Positions 8,147-17,326 of a stretch of DNA of 64,000 nucleotides are shown here, piece after piece. The position numbers and the translations under genes are program-made. Numbering within the stretch: position 1 is the stretch's first letter; each line of letters opens with the position of its first letter. The stretch spans positions 124,001 through 188,000 of the forward strand of contig NZ_JAUSBA010000045.1 of NCBI RefSeq assembly GCF_030652235.1, given 5' to 3'. The notes beneath the pieces are model-generated. The model worked only from the letters and a program-made list of their open reading frames with translations. It did no database searches and had not been told where the DNA came from. This DNA is from Cypionkella sp. Lineage in GTDB: Bacteria > Pseudomonadota > Alphaproteobacteria > Rhodobacterales > Rhodobacteraceae.

Positions 8147-10119
8147 AGATCAAGCGCCAGCTTGCGGCCTTCATAAAACGCATAGGCTGCCAACCGAGGG
8201 GCCACGCAGTCGCCGATGCGCAGCACTTTCTTGCCAGAAAACCCCTCGGGGAACGGATCAAACGCCCGGTTGGTGGTTGCCATCACCAGACCCGAGGCGG
8301 CAATAATCTGCTCCTCGCCCGTCAACAAATTAACCAATGTCGCGCCATTGCCATGCCAGCGCGCGATGCACGCTTCGGTTTTGAACACCACCCCCAGCTT
8401 TGCCAACCTGCGCCGCGCCGCGCCATCTGCCGCCGTCCGGGCAATTTCTTTACCGACAAACGCTTCTGGCGTCACGATCGTCACCGATTTTCCAGCCTCG
8501 GCCAAAGCCCAAGCCGTGCCAACGCCGCGCCAGTTTGACCCTTCATCATAGACAATCACCGCATCGCCCAACCGCGCCTGGCGCCGCATCACATCCTCGG
8601 GCGACCACACGCCGCCCAGTTCCAGCCCTGGCAGGCTTTCCAGATGCGGCAACCAGCGCTGAAAGGCTTTTTCGTCTGGCAGAGAGCCCGTCGCCAGCAC
8701 CACCACATCCGCCTGATGATCTGCTATTGCATCAGCGTCGAGATAGGTATTCAGCCGCAGCGTCACAGCCAGTTTTTCAAACTGCCGTTCATACCAATCC
8801 ATCAACTCCAATATCTGCGCCCGGCGTGGTTGCATACCGGCCAGCCGGAACTGCCCACCAATCACCGGCAAAGCCTCGGCGATTTCCACACGGTAACCAC
8901 GTTCCGCCGCAGCCCGCGCAGCCTCTAGCCCAGCCGGACCGGCCCCCACCACCAGCACCGATTTCGGCACGACAGCCGCCTGAAACCGATCCCCGCCCCA
9001 TTCAAACTCACGCCCCACCGAAGGGTTAACCAAGCAGGAAATCCAATAATCCCGGCTGCGCCGGCCCCAGCACATCTGATTGCACGAGATACAACCACGA
9101 ATATCCTCGGCCCGACCGTCCGTCGCTTTGCGCGCCAAATGTGGATCGGCAATCTGCCCGCGCACGATAGAAACCAGATCAGCTTCGCCCGCAGCGATGA
9201 TCGCCTCGCCGTTTTCCGGCGTACGCACCCCAGCCTCTGAGGTGATTTTGGCATGCTTCACCAGCGCTTTTAGCTGTGCTGTCAGTGGCGTCGTCAGCTT
9301 TTCACCATGGGTGAACGGCGGAATGATCGCGTCAAATTCCAGATAGCTGCCGGCGCCGACGGTGACATAGTCCAGATGCCCCGTCGCATCATGCAAGGCG
9401 ATAATTTCACACATATTCTCGGCCGATAGCGTCGCGGAATAGGCGGTGGAATAGCTAACGGCCATGCCAACGATGAAATCTTCGCCACAGGCCCGGCGGA
9501 TATTTTCGATCAAAACACGCGAAAATCGCGTCCGGTTCTCTAGCGAGCCGCCCCATTTGTCATCGCGCTGGTTCGACCACGGCGTCCAAAACTGATCCAA
9601 AAGCGAATGATAGGCTGCCCAAACCTCGACTCCCTGAAAGCCAGATTTCTGCGCCCGTACCGCCGCCGCCAGATGCGCCGCCAGCAGTTCTTCAATCTCG
9701 GCTTCGGTCATCTTATGCGAGCCGTCGCTGTCGTGATACGACGGCCCGCCCGAGGGCGACCAATGCGGCGCAAAGCTGAGGTCGGAATCGCCGTGCGCGC
9801 CGACATGGTAAAGCTGTTGGCAAATTACCGCACCCGCATCTTTCACCTTTTCGGTAATGCTCTGAAAAGGCTTGATAATATCGTCTGATCCATGCAGCAT
9901 GTTGCCACGCGTCAGCACCCCGGTGCGATGTACAGGAACAGGCTCGGTCACGATCATGCCTGCACCCCCTAAAGCACGTTCAAGAAAATAGCCTTCCATC
10001 CGCGCACCCGGCAGGCCTTGATCCGCCATATTGTTGGTATGGGCACCGAAGACGATCCGATTGCGCAGGGTCTGGCCCCGCATGTGCAACGGCGAAAGCA
10101 AGCGGGGATGCGAGGTCAT
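8143..10119 (-). CDS. NADH:flavin oxidoreductase with 4Fe-4S and FAD/NAD domains (658 aa)
   Basis: Multidomain redox enzyme of the 2,4-dienoyl-CoA reductase/trimethylamine dehydrogenase family. Residues 1 to about 335 form an Old-Yellow-Enzyme-type FMN barrel. An iron-sulfur motif follows, C343-x2-C346-x3-C350-x11-C362. The C-terminal half carries a dinucleotide-binding VLVVGAGPAGLEAARAAAERG. In alphaproteobacteria such proteins often demethylate N-methylated amines or betaines; the substrate here is unknown. AGGAG lies 7 nt before the start, and TTGACA/TGCTAT promoter-like boxes lie upstream. Its stop overlaps that of the preceding gene on the opposite strand. Confidence 0.9.
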   Translation of the reverse strand: MTSHPRLLSPLHMRGQTLRNRIVFGAHTNNMADQGLPGARMEGYFLERALGGAGMIVTEPVPVHRTGVLTRGNMLHGSDDIIKPFQSITEKVKDAGAVICQQLYHVGAHGDSDLSFAPHWSPSGGPSYHDSDGSHKMTEAEIEELLAAHLAAAVRAQKSGFQGVEVWAAYHSLLDQFWTPWSNQRDDKWGGSLENRTRFSRVLIENIRRACGEDFIVGMAVSYSTAYSATLSAENMCEIIALHDATGHLDYVTVGAGSYLEFDAIIPPFTHGEKLTTPLTAQLKALVKHAKITSEAGVRTPENGEAIIAAGEADLVSIVRGQIADPHLARKATDGRAEDIRGCISCNQMCWGRRSRDYWISCLVNPSVGREFEWGGDRFQAAVVPKSVLVVGAGPAGLEAARAAAERGYRVEIAEALPVIGGQFRLAGMQPRRAQILELMDWYERQFEKLAVTLRLNTYLDADAIADHQADVVVLATGSLPDEKAFQRWLPHLESLPGLELGGVWSPEDVMRRQARLGDAVIVYDEGSNWRGVGTAWALAEAGKSVTIVTPEAFVGKEIARTAADGAARRRLAKLGVVFKTEACIARWHGNGATLVNLLTGEEQIIAASGLVMATTNRAFDPFPEGFSGKKVLRIGDCVAPRLAAYAFYEGRKLALDL

Positions 10120-10142
10120 GTTGGCTCCTGCAGTGGCTGCCT

Positions 10143-10173
10143 ATAGCAGAACCCGAATCGACATATGTGTCAA
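10143..10173 (-). promoter_or_regulatory. Putative promoter of the flavin oxidoreductase gene
   Basis: On the - strand TTGACA (10173-10168) is followed after 19 bp by TGCTAT (10148-10143), 24 bp from the start codon. The -35 box lies in the partial dyad GACATATGTGTC, which could be an operator. The long spacer makes this tentative. Confidence 0.35.
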
Positions 10174-10197
10174 GTTTTGCAGTAGCCCCAGAAATGC

Positions 10198-10228
10198 AAA
10201 ACGCCGCCCCGTGAAGGGCGGCGCTTTT
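10198..10228 (-). terminator. Rho-independent terminator after the aldehyde dehydrogenase gene
   Basis: Eight-base-pair stem CGCCGCCC/GGGCGGCG (10202-10209 and 10216-10223) with a CGTGAA loop, followed on the - strand by TTTT. It lies 16 bp past the aldehyde dehydrogenase stop and separates it from the flavin oxidoreductase gene. TTTT also flanks the other side, but no + strand gene ends here. Confidence 0.8.
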
Positions 10229-10243
10229 GGCGATCTTTAGCGC

Positions 10244-11689
10244 CTAAGCCAGTTCAGGATCCCAGCCCGAGATCGCCTTGACCTCAAGGAACTCCTCAAG
10301 CCCCCAATGGCCGCCCTCACGCGCCCGACCCGACGATTTCACGCCACCAAAAGGCGATCCTGCCCCGCGCGAATTGCCGTTCATCTCAACCATGCCAGAC
10401 CGCAGCTGCCGCGAAAGCCGATTGCGCCGCGCGCCGTCACTCGATTGCACATAATTGGCTAAGCCATAGGGCGTATCATTTGCAATCCGCACGGCGTCTT
10501 CTTCGGTATCGAAAGGAATTATCGACAGCACCGGGCCAAAGATTTCTTCGCGCTCAATCGTCATGCCCGGCACAACATCAGCGAACACCGTCGGCTTCAC
10601 GTAGAAGCCCCGGTTGAAACCGTCTGGCAGACCCGGACCACCGGCCACCAGCCGTGCCCCCTCGTCGATGCCCTTCTGGATAAAGCCCTGAATCTGCTCC
10701 CACTGGCGTTTGTTCACCACCGGGCCGATGTGCTTGCCCGCATCATGCGCCGAGCCAACCTTAATGGAATCCGCGACTTGTGCGGCGATCTCAACCGCGC
10801 GGTCATAAATAGGGCGTTCCACCAGCATCCGGCTGGGCGCATTACAGCTTTGCCCGGAATTGTTCATCATATGCCGGACGCCACGCTCCACCGCTTTGTC
10901 ATCGGCATCTGCGAAAATCAGATTGGCACCTTTGCCGCCCAATTCCAGCGTCACGCGCTTCAACGTCTGCGCTGCGGCCGCTGAAATCGCCCGGCCTGCG
11001 CGGGTCGACCCCGTGAAGGAAATCATCTCAACATCCGGGTGCGCCGACAGCACGGCGCCCACCCCCGGGCCATCGCCATTCACCAAGTTGAACACGCCAG
11101 CGGGCACACCCGCGTCATGACAAAACTCGGCGAACAGCAGCGCATCCAATGGGCTTTCTTCCGACGGCTTCAACACGCATGTGCAGCCCGCCAAAATCGC
11201 CGGGATCACCTTCAGCGCGATCTGGTTCATCGGCCAGTTCCACGGTGTGATCAGCCCCACCACGCCAATCGGTTCCAGTGCAATCCGGTCATTCGGCGCG
11301 TGCGGGCCCAGCGGGCGCACCCATTCCAGCGCATCAAACGCCGTCAGAAAGTTGGTCGCGTGCCACGGCAGGCAGGGCGCCTGAGATCTACGCGCCATAT
11401 CAATCGGCGCACCCATCTCAATCGCGATGGCATGCGCAAGTTCTTCCAGACGCAGCTCGTATTGCTGCAAAATCTTCACCACAACCTCACGCCGCACCGC
11501 AGGCGGGGTCGCAGCCCAAGCCGGGAACGCTGCCTTCGCCGCCGCTACCGCCGCGTTGGTATCAGCCTCGGACCCAAGTGAAATAATCGCGCAGGCTTCC
11601 TCGGTTGAGGGGTCAATCACCTCGCAATCGCGCGGGGTGACCGGGGCGACCCATGTGCCGTTGATGTAGAAATCGCGCTTGATGATCAT
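10244..11689 (-). CDS. NAD(P)-dependent aldehyde dehydrogenase (481 aa)
   Basis: Soluble aldehyde dehydrogenase superfamily enzyme that oxidises an aldehyde to its acid. Visible are the cofactor-binding GLITPWNWPMNQ, the GSTRAG nucleotide loop, the general base in LELGGKG, and the catalytic cysteine in NNSGQSCNAPSRM. IFGPVLSIIPF and PFGGVKSSG complete the set. The 481-residue length is standard. AGGAG precedes the start. It has its own terminator and is divergent from the peroxiredoxin gene. The substrate cannot be deduced from this sequence. Confidence 0.93.
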   Translation of the reverse strand: MIIKRDFYINGTWVAPVTPRDCEVIDPSTEEACAIISLGSEADTNAAVAAAKAAFPAWAATPPAVRREVVVKILQQYELRLEELAHAIAIEMGAPIDMARRSQAPCLPWHATNFLTAFDALEWVRPLGPHAPNDRIALEPIGVVGLITPWNWPMNQIALKVIPAILAGCTCVLKPSEESPLDALLFAEFCHDAGVPAGVFNLVNGDGPGVGAVLSAHPDVEMISFTGSTRAGRAISAAAAQTLKRVTLELGGKGANLIFADADDKAVERGVRHMMNNSGQSCNAPSRMLVERPIYDRAVEIAAQVADSIKVGSAHDAGKHIGPVVNKRQWEQIQGFIQKGIDEGARLVAGGPGLPDGFNRGFYVKPTVFADVVPGMTIEREEIFGPVLSIIPFDTEEDAVRIANDTPYGLANYVQSSDGARRNRLSRQLRSGMVEMNGNSRGAGSPFGGVKSSGRAREGGHWGLEEFLEVKAISGWDPELA

Positions 11690-11915
11690 GCCAGGCTCCT
11701 AAGATTTGATCATAATATGGCAGTGGAAACCCATCCGTACAAGTGTGTGCCCGACAGAAAATGTCGCGAAACACCCCCCGTAAATCAAGGCAGCTTTCCT
11801 AGCATCGCAGAACAGACAGAATTTCCTTCCCTTCTGACGGCAAAGTCACGCGACATGGTGAAATTCCGTTCCAAATCGCTTACATAAACCGCATCAGACA
11901 GCCGCAGGAGAACTC

Positions 11916-12572
11916 ATGTCTATCCGCATCAACGACCTAGCCCCCGATTTCACCGCTGAATCCACCGCTGGCACCATCCATTTTCATGATTGGCTGGCAG
12001 GCGGCTATGCGATCATCTTCAGCCATCCGCGCGATTTCACGCCCGTTTGCACCACGGAATTTGGTGCGGTCGCCCAACTTGCGCCCGAATGGGCCAAGCG
12101 CAACACCAAGGTGATCGGCGTTTCGGTCGACTCAGTCGCCGATCATGGCAAATGGAAACGCGATATTGAGGCGTTTGGGGGTGCCCCCGCCGATTTTCCG
12201 ATCATCGACGACACCAACCTGACCGTCGCCAAAGCCTTCGACATGCTGCCCGCCGATTACTACCTGCCAGCCGAGGGCCGCACCCCCGCCAACACCGCCA
12301 CAGTGCGCACGGTTTACATCATCGGCCCGGATAAGAAGGTTCGCCTGTCGATGACCTATCCGATGTCGGTGGGCCGCAACTTCGCCGAGATTCTACGCGC
12401 GTTGGATGCCGTACAAGCCACCGACGGCGTCCCGATTGCCACCCCAGCCAACTGGCAACCCGGCCAAGATGTGATCGTGGCACTGAGCCTGAACAACGAG
12501 CAAGCCACCGAGAAATTCGGCGCGCTGGATATCAAACTGCCGTATCTGCGGTTTGCGAAACAGCCGAAGTAA
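11916..12572 (+). CDS. 1-Cys peroxiredoxin, Prx6 type (218 aa)
   Basis: Thiol peroxidase of the AhpC/Prx6 group that reduces peroxides. The peroxidatic cysteine is C45 in HPRDFTPVCTTEFG. No second cysteine occurs anywhere in the chain, so this is a true 1-Cys enzyme needing an external reductant. The C-terminal extension (PANWQPGQDVIVALSL) is typical of Prx6. AGGAG lies 6 nt before the start. Its last 41 bp overlap the 3' end of the convergent RgpF-like gene. Confidence 0.94.
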   Translation: MSIRINDLAPDFTAESTAGTIHFHDWLAGGYAIIFSHPRDFTPVCTTEFGAVAQLAPEWAKRNTKVIGVSVDSVADHGKWKRDIEAFGGAPADFPIIDDTNLTVAKAFDMLPADYYLPAEGRTPANTATVRTVYIIGPDKKVRLSMTYPMSVGRNFAEILRALDAVQATDGVPIATPANWQPGQDVIVALSLNNEQATEKFGALDIKLPYLRFAKQPK

Positions 12573-13647
12573 CCAACGGATCCATTGCGTCCCATCGTGC
12601 GATTTCTGCAAGCATGACCGGATTGCACTCTGGTCCGACTGACTGAATAAAATAGGGGCGGTGCTGTGCAAAGCGCCGCTCTTTCGATTTTTTGAGAAAC
12701 GGGAAATTCAGCGGCAGCCACACCGAAGGGTGGAGCAGCAGAATGAATTTGCGGAATTTTGGCGAGTTGATATAGGCCTCGACCTCAACACGCCAGCCGG
12801 GCTGACCATGCCGGGCAACCAGCGGGCCAATCACCTCGCCACGCTTTTGTTCCAGTTTCGCCTCTAACTGAAGCACCGCGATCAAATCAGCATCGCCGAG
12901 TTGACGCAACGCCTTCTCAACATCCGGGAAATCCCAGCGCGCGCCAATCTTGTGGCCAGCAGAGCGGAAAACAGCTGTCATTTTGCGTTCACAGCGCCGA
13001 ATGGTCCACTCCCGATCACTTTGCAGGTTCAGATGCTGCCAGTAGCGCTTGAACAGCGCCGTCTCAACCAGTTTGCCGCTGAACCCAAAGGCATAGGATT
13101 GCACATAGCGGTCACTCACATGACGTTTTCGTTGTGACATGATCGCGCCGTAAAGATCGCAATCGCTGGCAAGAAGTTGCGCCAGAAAATCCTCACCGGG
13201 CAACGTCGGAAACCAGACAGAATCGTTCAGCAGCAGCAGACGGGTCACGGGCCCCGGATTATCCAGCAACCACAGGACACCGTCACGATAGCCGCCAAAA
13301 TCATAGCCGAAATTCGGACGTTCGATCATGGCGAAACAATACGGGGCAAGCGCTTGGCGATCCGCTTCCGCAAGCGGCGTGTTCGACACGATCAGCGTAG
13401 AAAACCCTTTTGCGGCAAGATGCTGGCAGGTTTCAAAGGTAGAAGCCAGCAGGGCGTCTTTCTGATGCAACAGATACAAAGCCAGTTGCGCACCACGCGG
13501 CTGCAAACCCGGTGTAAAACGGCTGTTCTGGGCTTTGCTGCGATCATGCAGGTAGCGCTGGATCGGCGCAGCAATGGCATAGAACGGAAACTTCAGGTGC
13601 CGCGCGCTGCGCGCCAACTCGCGCTTGATCACCCATTTTTGCACCAT
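12532..13647 (-). CDS. RgpF-like (rhamnan synthesis F family) protein (371 aa)
   Basis: Resembles the rhamnan-synthesis protein F family of glycosyltransferase-like enzymes found in cell-surface polysaccharide loci. The diagnostic core is RPNFGYDFGGYRDGVLWLL followed by LLLNDSVWFP. Upstream lies a Rossmann-like segment with LIVSNTPL. Start 13647 is backed by GGAG 6-7 nt upstream, and a longer start at 13770 would run through the pnp terminator. It is a lone gene with no other polysaccharide genes beside it, so its product is unknown. It overlaps the peroxiredoxin gene tail to tail by 41 bp. Confidence 0.78.
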   Translation of the reverse strand: MVQKWVIKRELARSARHLKFPFYAIAAPIQRYLHDRSKAQNSRFTPGLQPRGAQLALYLLHQKDALLASTFETCQHLAAKGFSTLIVSNTPLAEADRQALAPYCFAMIERPNFGYDFGGYRDGVLWLLDNPGPVTRLLLLNDSVWFPTLPGEDFLAQLLASDCDLYGAIMSQRKRHVSDRYVQSYAFGFSGKLVETALFKRYWQHLNLQSDREWTIRRCERKMTAVFRSAGHKIGARWDFPDVEKALRQLGDADLIAVLQLEAKLEQKRGEVIGPLVARHGQPGWRVEVEAYINSPKFRKFILLLHPSVWLPLNFPFLKKSKERRFAQHRPYFIQSVGPECNPVMLAEIARWDAMDPLVTSAVSQTADTAV

Positions 13648-13736
13648 AGTCAGCTCCGCTTCCCGTACCAATCCGTGTGCAGACGTATCGCAAAGGCGCT
13701 GGCAGTCCAAGCGCACAGCGCGCGCATCGCTGATGC

Positions 13737-13764
13737 AAAACGGCGCCAGAAAGCTCTGGCGCCG
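13737..13764 (-). terminator. Rho-independent terminator of pnp
   Basis: Perfect 10-bp stem CGGCGCCAGA/TCTGGCGCCG (13741-13750, 13755-13764) with a 4-nt loop, followed on the - strand by TTTTGC. It lies 20 bp past the pnp stop. Confidence 0.88.
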
Positions 13765-13783
13765 TTTCATCTGTCACAAAAAC

Positions 13784-15925
13784 TTACGCCTCGGCAGCTT
13801 CTTCTTTGCCTTCAGCGATTTCCAGACCAGTTTCCTGATCGACCATCTTCATGCCCAAACGCACCTTGCCGCGATCGTCGAAGCCCAACAGCTTGACCTT
13901 CACTTCTTGGCCTTCTTTCAGGATTTCGTTCGGGTGGTTCAGGCGCTTGTTGGCGATCTGGCTGACATGCACCAGACCGTCACGCTTGCCGAAGAAGTTC
14001 ACGAAAGCACCGAAATCGACCAGTTTTACCACTTTGCCGGTGTAAACTTGGCCTTCTTCCGGCTCTGCCACGATCGACCAGATCATGTCATAGGCCTTCT
14101 TGATCGACGCCGCATCCGACGAGGCAATCTTGATCACGCCGTCGTCGTTGATATCAACCTTGGCACCCGAAAGCTCGACGATCTCACGGATCACTTTGCC
14201 GCCCGAGCCAATCACTTCGCGGATTTTGTCGGTCGGGATTTGCAGCGTTTCGATTTTCGGAGCGTATTCCGAGAAACCTTGCGGAGCCGACAGTGCCTTG
14301 TTCATCTCACCAAGGATGTGCAAACGCCCGTCTTTGGCCTGCGCCAAAGCCTGCGCCATGATTTCCGGCGTAATGCCAGCCACCTTGATATCCATCTGCA
14401 TCGTGGTGATGCCGTTGGCGGTGCCTGCAACCTTGAAGTCCATGTCGCCCAAGTGATCTTCATCACCCAAGATATCGGTCAGAATAGCAAAGCGGCCATC
14501 GTCTTCCAGAATCAGACCCATCGCGACGCCAGCCACTGGCGATTTCAGCGGAACGCCCGCGTCCATCATCGACAAGCTGCCACCGCAAACCGAAGCCATC
14601 GAGGACGAGCCGTTCGATTCGGTGATCTCGGACACCAAACGGATGGTGTAAGGGAAGTCGGTCGATGCTGGCAGAACCGCCTGCAACGCGCGCCATGCCA
14701 GTTTACCATGGCCAATCTCACGACGACCCGGGCTGCCCACACGACCAACTTCGCCGACCGAATAGGGAGGGAAGTTATAGTGCAGCAGGAAGTTCGAACG
14801 CGAATTGCCGTGCAAAGCGTCGATGATCTGCTCGTCTTCGCCAGTGCCAAGCGTGGTCACAACCAGACCTTGAGTCTCGCCACGGGTGAACAAAGCCGAA
14901 CCATGGGTGCGCGGCAAAATCCCGGTTTCCGACACGATCGGACGCACGGTTTTGTTGTCACGCCCGTCAATCCGCGCGCCACCGTTGATGATGTCGCCGC
15001 GCAGGATCGAAGCTTCCAGCTTTTTGATTGCCGAACCTAGGTTCGCATCGGCCTTGTCCTCGTCAGACAACACGCCTTTGATCGCCGCAACCGCCGCCGA
15101 AATTGCCCCCGTGCGTTCTTGCTTATCGCGAATAGCGAAAGCCGCGCGCATCTGCACTTCGCCAGCCGCTTTCACGCGACCATAAAGCTCGGAATAATCC
15201 GGCGCATGGAAGTCGAACGGCTCTTTGGCGCAATCTTCGGCAAAATCGATGATCAGGTCGATCACCGGCTGCATCGCCGCATGGCCGAACTTTACAGCGC
15301 CCAGCATTTCTTCTTCGGTCAGCTCATAGGCTTCCGATTCCACCATCATCACGGCATCTTTGGTGCCAGCAATCACCAGATCCAACCGCTGATCCGGGTT
15401 GTTGCGCAGCTGATGCATGTCATCCACGCTTGGGTTCAGCTTGTATTCACCACCCGAGAAACCAACCCGCGCGGCGCCAATCGGCCCCATGAACGGCACA
15501 CCAGAAATCGTCAGCGCCGCCGAAACCGCGATCATTGCAACGATATCCGGGTCATTCTCAAGGTCATGGCTCAGCACGGTCGCCATCACCAGAACTTCGT
15601 TTTTGAAGCCTTCGACAAACAGCGGACGGCACGGACGGTCGATCAGACGCGAGGTCAGCGTCTCTTTCTCGCTCGGACGGGCTTCGCGTTTGAAAAAACC
15701 GCCCGGAATTTTCCCAGCGGCGTAGTATTTCTCTTGATAATGCACGGTCAGCGGGAAGAAATCCTGCCCCGGTTTCGGCGCGCGCGCATAGGTCACGTTG
15801 GCCATGACACTGGTTTCGCCCAGAGTGGCGATCACCGAGCCGTCAGCCTGACGGGCAACCTTGCCCGATTCCAGCGTCAGCGTTTCTTCGCCCCACTGGA
15901 TTGATTTTTTAGTCACGTTGAACAT
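13784..15925 (-). CDS. pnp: Polyribonucleotide nucleotidyltransferase (PNPase, 713 aa)
   Basis: Phosphorolytic 3'-5' exoribonuclease and degradosome component. Domains in order are two RNase PH-like domains (about 1-225 and 310-540) with [21 protein letters not shown] and [28 protein letters not shown], a KH domain with [11 protein letters not shown] (about 555-615), and an S1 domain with [15 protein letters not shown] (about 620-690). Length is normal. Its leader carries a hairpin that could serve autoregulation. pnp usually follows rpsO directly; here a lipoprotein gene intervenes. Confidence 0.98.
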   Translation of the reverse strand: MFNVTKKSIQWGEETLTLESGKVARQADGSVIATLGETSVMANVTYARAPKPGQDFFPLTVHYQEKYYAAGKIPGGFFKREARPSEKETLTSRLIDRPCRPLFVEGFKNEVLVMATVLSHDLENDPDIVAMIAVSAALTISGVPFMGPIGAARVGFSGGEYKLNPSVDDMHQLRNNPDQRLDLVIAGTKDAVMMVESEAYELTEEEMLGAVKFGHAAMQPVIDLIIDFAEDCAKEPFDFHAPDYSELYGRVKAAGEVQMRAAFAIRDKQERTGAISAAVAAIKGVLSDEDKADANLGSAIKKLEASILRGDIINGGARIDGRDNKTVRPIVSETGILPRTHGSALFTRGETQGLVVTTLGTGEDEQIIDALHGNSRSNFLLHYNFPPYSVGEVGRVGSPGRREIGHGKLAWRALQAVLPASTDFPYTIRLVSEITESNGSSSMASVCGGSLSMMDAGVPLKSPVAGVAMGLILEDDGRFAILTDILGDEDHLGDMDFKVAGTANGITTMQMDIKVAGITPEIMAQALAQAKDGRLHILGEMNKALSAPQGFSEYAPKIETLQIPTDKIREVIGSGGKVIREIVELSGAKVDINDDGVIKIASSDAASIKKAYDMIWSIVAEPEEGQVYTGKVVKLVDFGAFVNFFGKRDGLVHVSQIANKRLNHPNEILKEGQEVKVKLLGFDDRGKVRLGMKMVDQETGLEIAEGKEEAAEA

Positions 15926-15942
15926 CTATCGTTCCCTGTATG

Positions 15943-15970
15943 AGAGCACCCACGACCCCTGTCGTGTCTC
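15943..15970 (-). promoter_or_regulatory. Hairpin in the pnp 5' leader
   Basis: A stem-loop, CACGAC-AGGG-GTCGTG on the - strand (15951-15966), flanked by GAGA/TCTC that can extend the stem, lies 26 bp upstream of the pnp start. In other bacteria a leader hairpin cut by RNase III mediates PNPase autocontrol. The same role here is inference. Confidence 0.4.
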
Positions 15971-16096
15971 CCGTTTGCTAAAGCGGCCCCATTGCCGCCG
16001 CCCCCTATCCTGATGCATGCGGCCGGGGGCAGGCCTCATATCGCAGATTGCGCGCGTTTACAGGAAAAGCGGGGGTTTGGGAAGGGGGAGGGTTGA

Positions 16097-16603
16097 CTAC
16101 TGGGCCCGAGGTTGCGGCACCGAAACCCCATTGGGATAGGCGGCGCCTCGACTGCACGACCCAGTGTAGTGTGTTGTGTGCGTCGTGAGGATTGTCAGGC
16201 GGTAGGCATCATAAGTATTGTCGTAAACCTGCATCCGAGCCGATCCATCCGTCGCAATTCTAATGGTCTTGTAAGTCGGGAGGTCAAAAACTTCGACTCC
16301 ACCGCGAACGGTGCGATCAAAGCAGGCCATCCCGTCGGTAAAAGTTGGCTCGCAATACAGGATATTCGGCGCTCCATCTCCATCAGAAATATACTGGCGC
16401 AACGGTTCAGCCTTTTGACCCTTTACCACAGGGTCGAAAAGACAGTCATAGATCACGCCCTCTTGAAACTCCGGCGACGAGAGATGCGCTTTGATTTCCG
16501 ATTCAGAAGAATGAGGAAAGCCCATTTGAGACTGCGACCCAACACAAGCGCACAGAACACCGAGGGCAGCGACACAGAAAAATCGTTCGACTGAGATGTA
16601 CAC
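16097..16603 (-). CDS. Putative lipoprotein of unknown function (168 aa)
   Basis: Not recognised. The N-terminus is a lipoprotein-type signal (hydrophobic FFCVAALGVLCAC, with a lipobox-like LCAC at about residues 17-20). The mature part has four further cysteines that could form disulfides (YDCLF, LYCEP, MACFD, GSCSRG). The gene sits between rpsO and pnp, which are normally neighbours, and has lower GC than its flanks by eye. rpsO has its own terminator ahead of it, so this gene needs its own promoter. It may be a recent insertion. Confidence 0.6.
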   Translation of the reverse strand: MYISVERFFCVAALGVLCACVGSQSQMGFPHSSESEIKAHLSSPEFQEGVIYDCLFDPVVKGQKAEPLRQYISDGDGAPNILYCEPTFTDGMACFDRTVRGGVEVFDLPTYKTIRIATDGSARMQVYDNTYDAYRLTILTTHTTHYTGSCSRGAAYPNGVSVPQPRAQ

Positions 16604-16676
16604 TGATTACCCATGCCCAAGACCACTAAGGCTACAAGATGTTCAATCAGCCAAGCTGTCAACTAATCCCCAAACG

Positions 16677-16707
16677 CAAAACGCCCGCAGCTTGCACCAC
16701 GGGCGTT
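16677..16707 (-). terminator. Rho-independent terminator of rpsO
   Basis: Stem ACGCCCG/CGGGCGT (16681-16687, 16700-16706) with a 12-nt loop and TTTTG following on the - strand, about 25 bp past the rpsO stop. A second small stem, CTAAGC/GCTTAG (16718-16734), abuts the stop codon. Confidence 0.75.
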
Positions 16708-16730
16708 CCAACAAAACCTAAGCGAAAAGC

Positions 16731-17000
16731 TTAGCGACGCAGGCCGAGGCGTGCGATCAGCGAAGCGTAACGGGGCTCATCTTTGCCCTTCAGATAGTCC
16801 AACAGCTTACGACGCTGAGCAACCTGCATCAGCAGGCCGCGGCGCGAGTGGTTGTCTTTCTTGTGGGTTTTGAAGTGCTCGGTCAGCGTAGCGATACGCG
16901 ACGACAGAATGGCAACCTGAACTTCCGGCGAGCCGGTGTCATGTTCTTTGGTGGCATATTCTTTGATAAGGCGGGCTTTTTCTTCGACGGTGATCGACAT
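16731..17000 (-). CDS. rpsO: 30S ribosomal protein S15 (89 aa)
   Basis: Primary-binding protein of the 30S platform that contacts 16S rRNA helix 22. Full-length 89 residues with the family landmarks [29 protein letters not shown] and [12 protein letters not shown]. Its terminator follows directly. The 326 bp upstream hold its promoter region and, further on, the regulatory region of the divergent RTX gene; I saw no other gene in that stretch. Confidence 0.98.
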   Translation of the reverse strand: MSITVEEKARLIKEYATKEHDTGSPEVQVAILSSRIATLTEHFKTHKKDNHSRRGLLMQVAQRRKLLDYLKGKDEPRYASLIARLGLRR

Positions 17001-17263
17001 CGAAATCTCCTGTTAAGAGGGTTGCGGCACAAGCCGGGATGTCGTCCAGCAGGGCCAATGACACCGCCATCGCTGACGGATGCACGCATATAGGGGGATT
17101 CTGCGGCAAAGAGAAGCCGATTCGTCGACTACAGCCAGCTGCGCGCGCCCTGCACCTTTTCTTTACCAAGGACAGATTATCCAGACCGTCGCCCACAAAA
17201 CCCTTTTGAACCACACGGGATTCTGTGATAGCGTTTCGACTGAAATATCCCATATAACCAGAA

Positions 17264-17297
17264 GGTTAACGGGAAATATGGTTAACGAAAGGTTAAC
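17264..17297 (+). promoter_or_regulatory. CtrA-type box (TTAA-N7-TTAAC) upstream of the RTX gene
   Basis: GGTTAAC occurs three times, at 17264, 17280 and 17291. The last two form TTAACGAAAGGTTAAC (17282-17297), an exact match to the full CtrA consensus TTAA-N7-TTAAC of alphaproteobacteria; the first copy adds a half site. The box ends 29 bp before the RTX start codon. CtrA control is an inference from the motif. Confidence 0.6.
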
Positions 17298-17326
17298 ACC
17301 ACCCGTTCCCGCCGGAGGTTATCATC

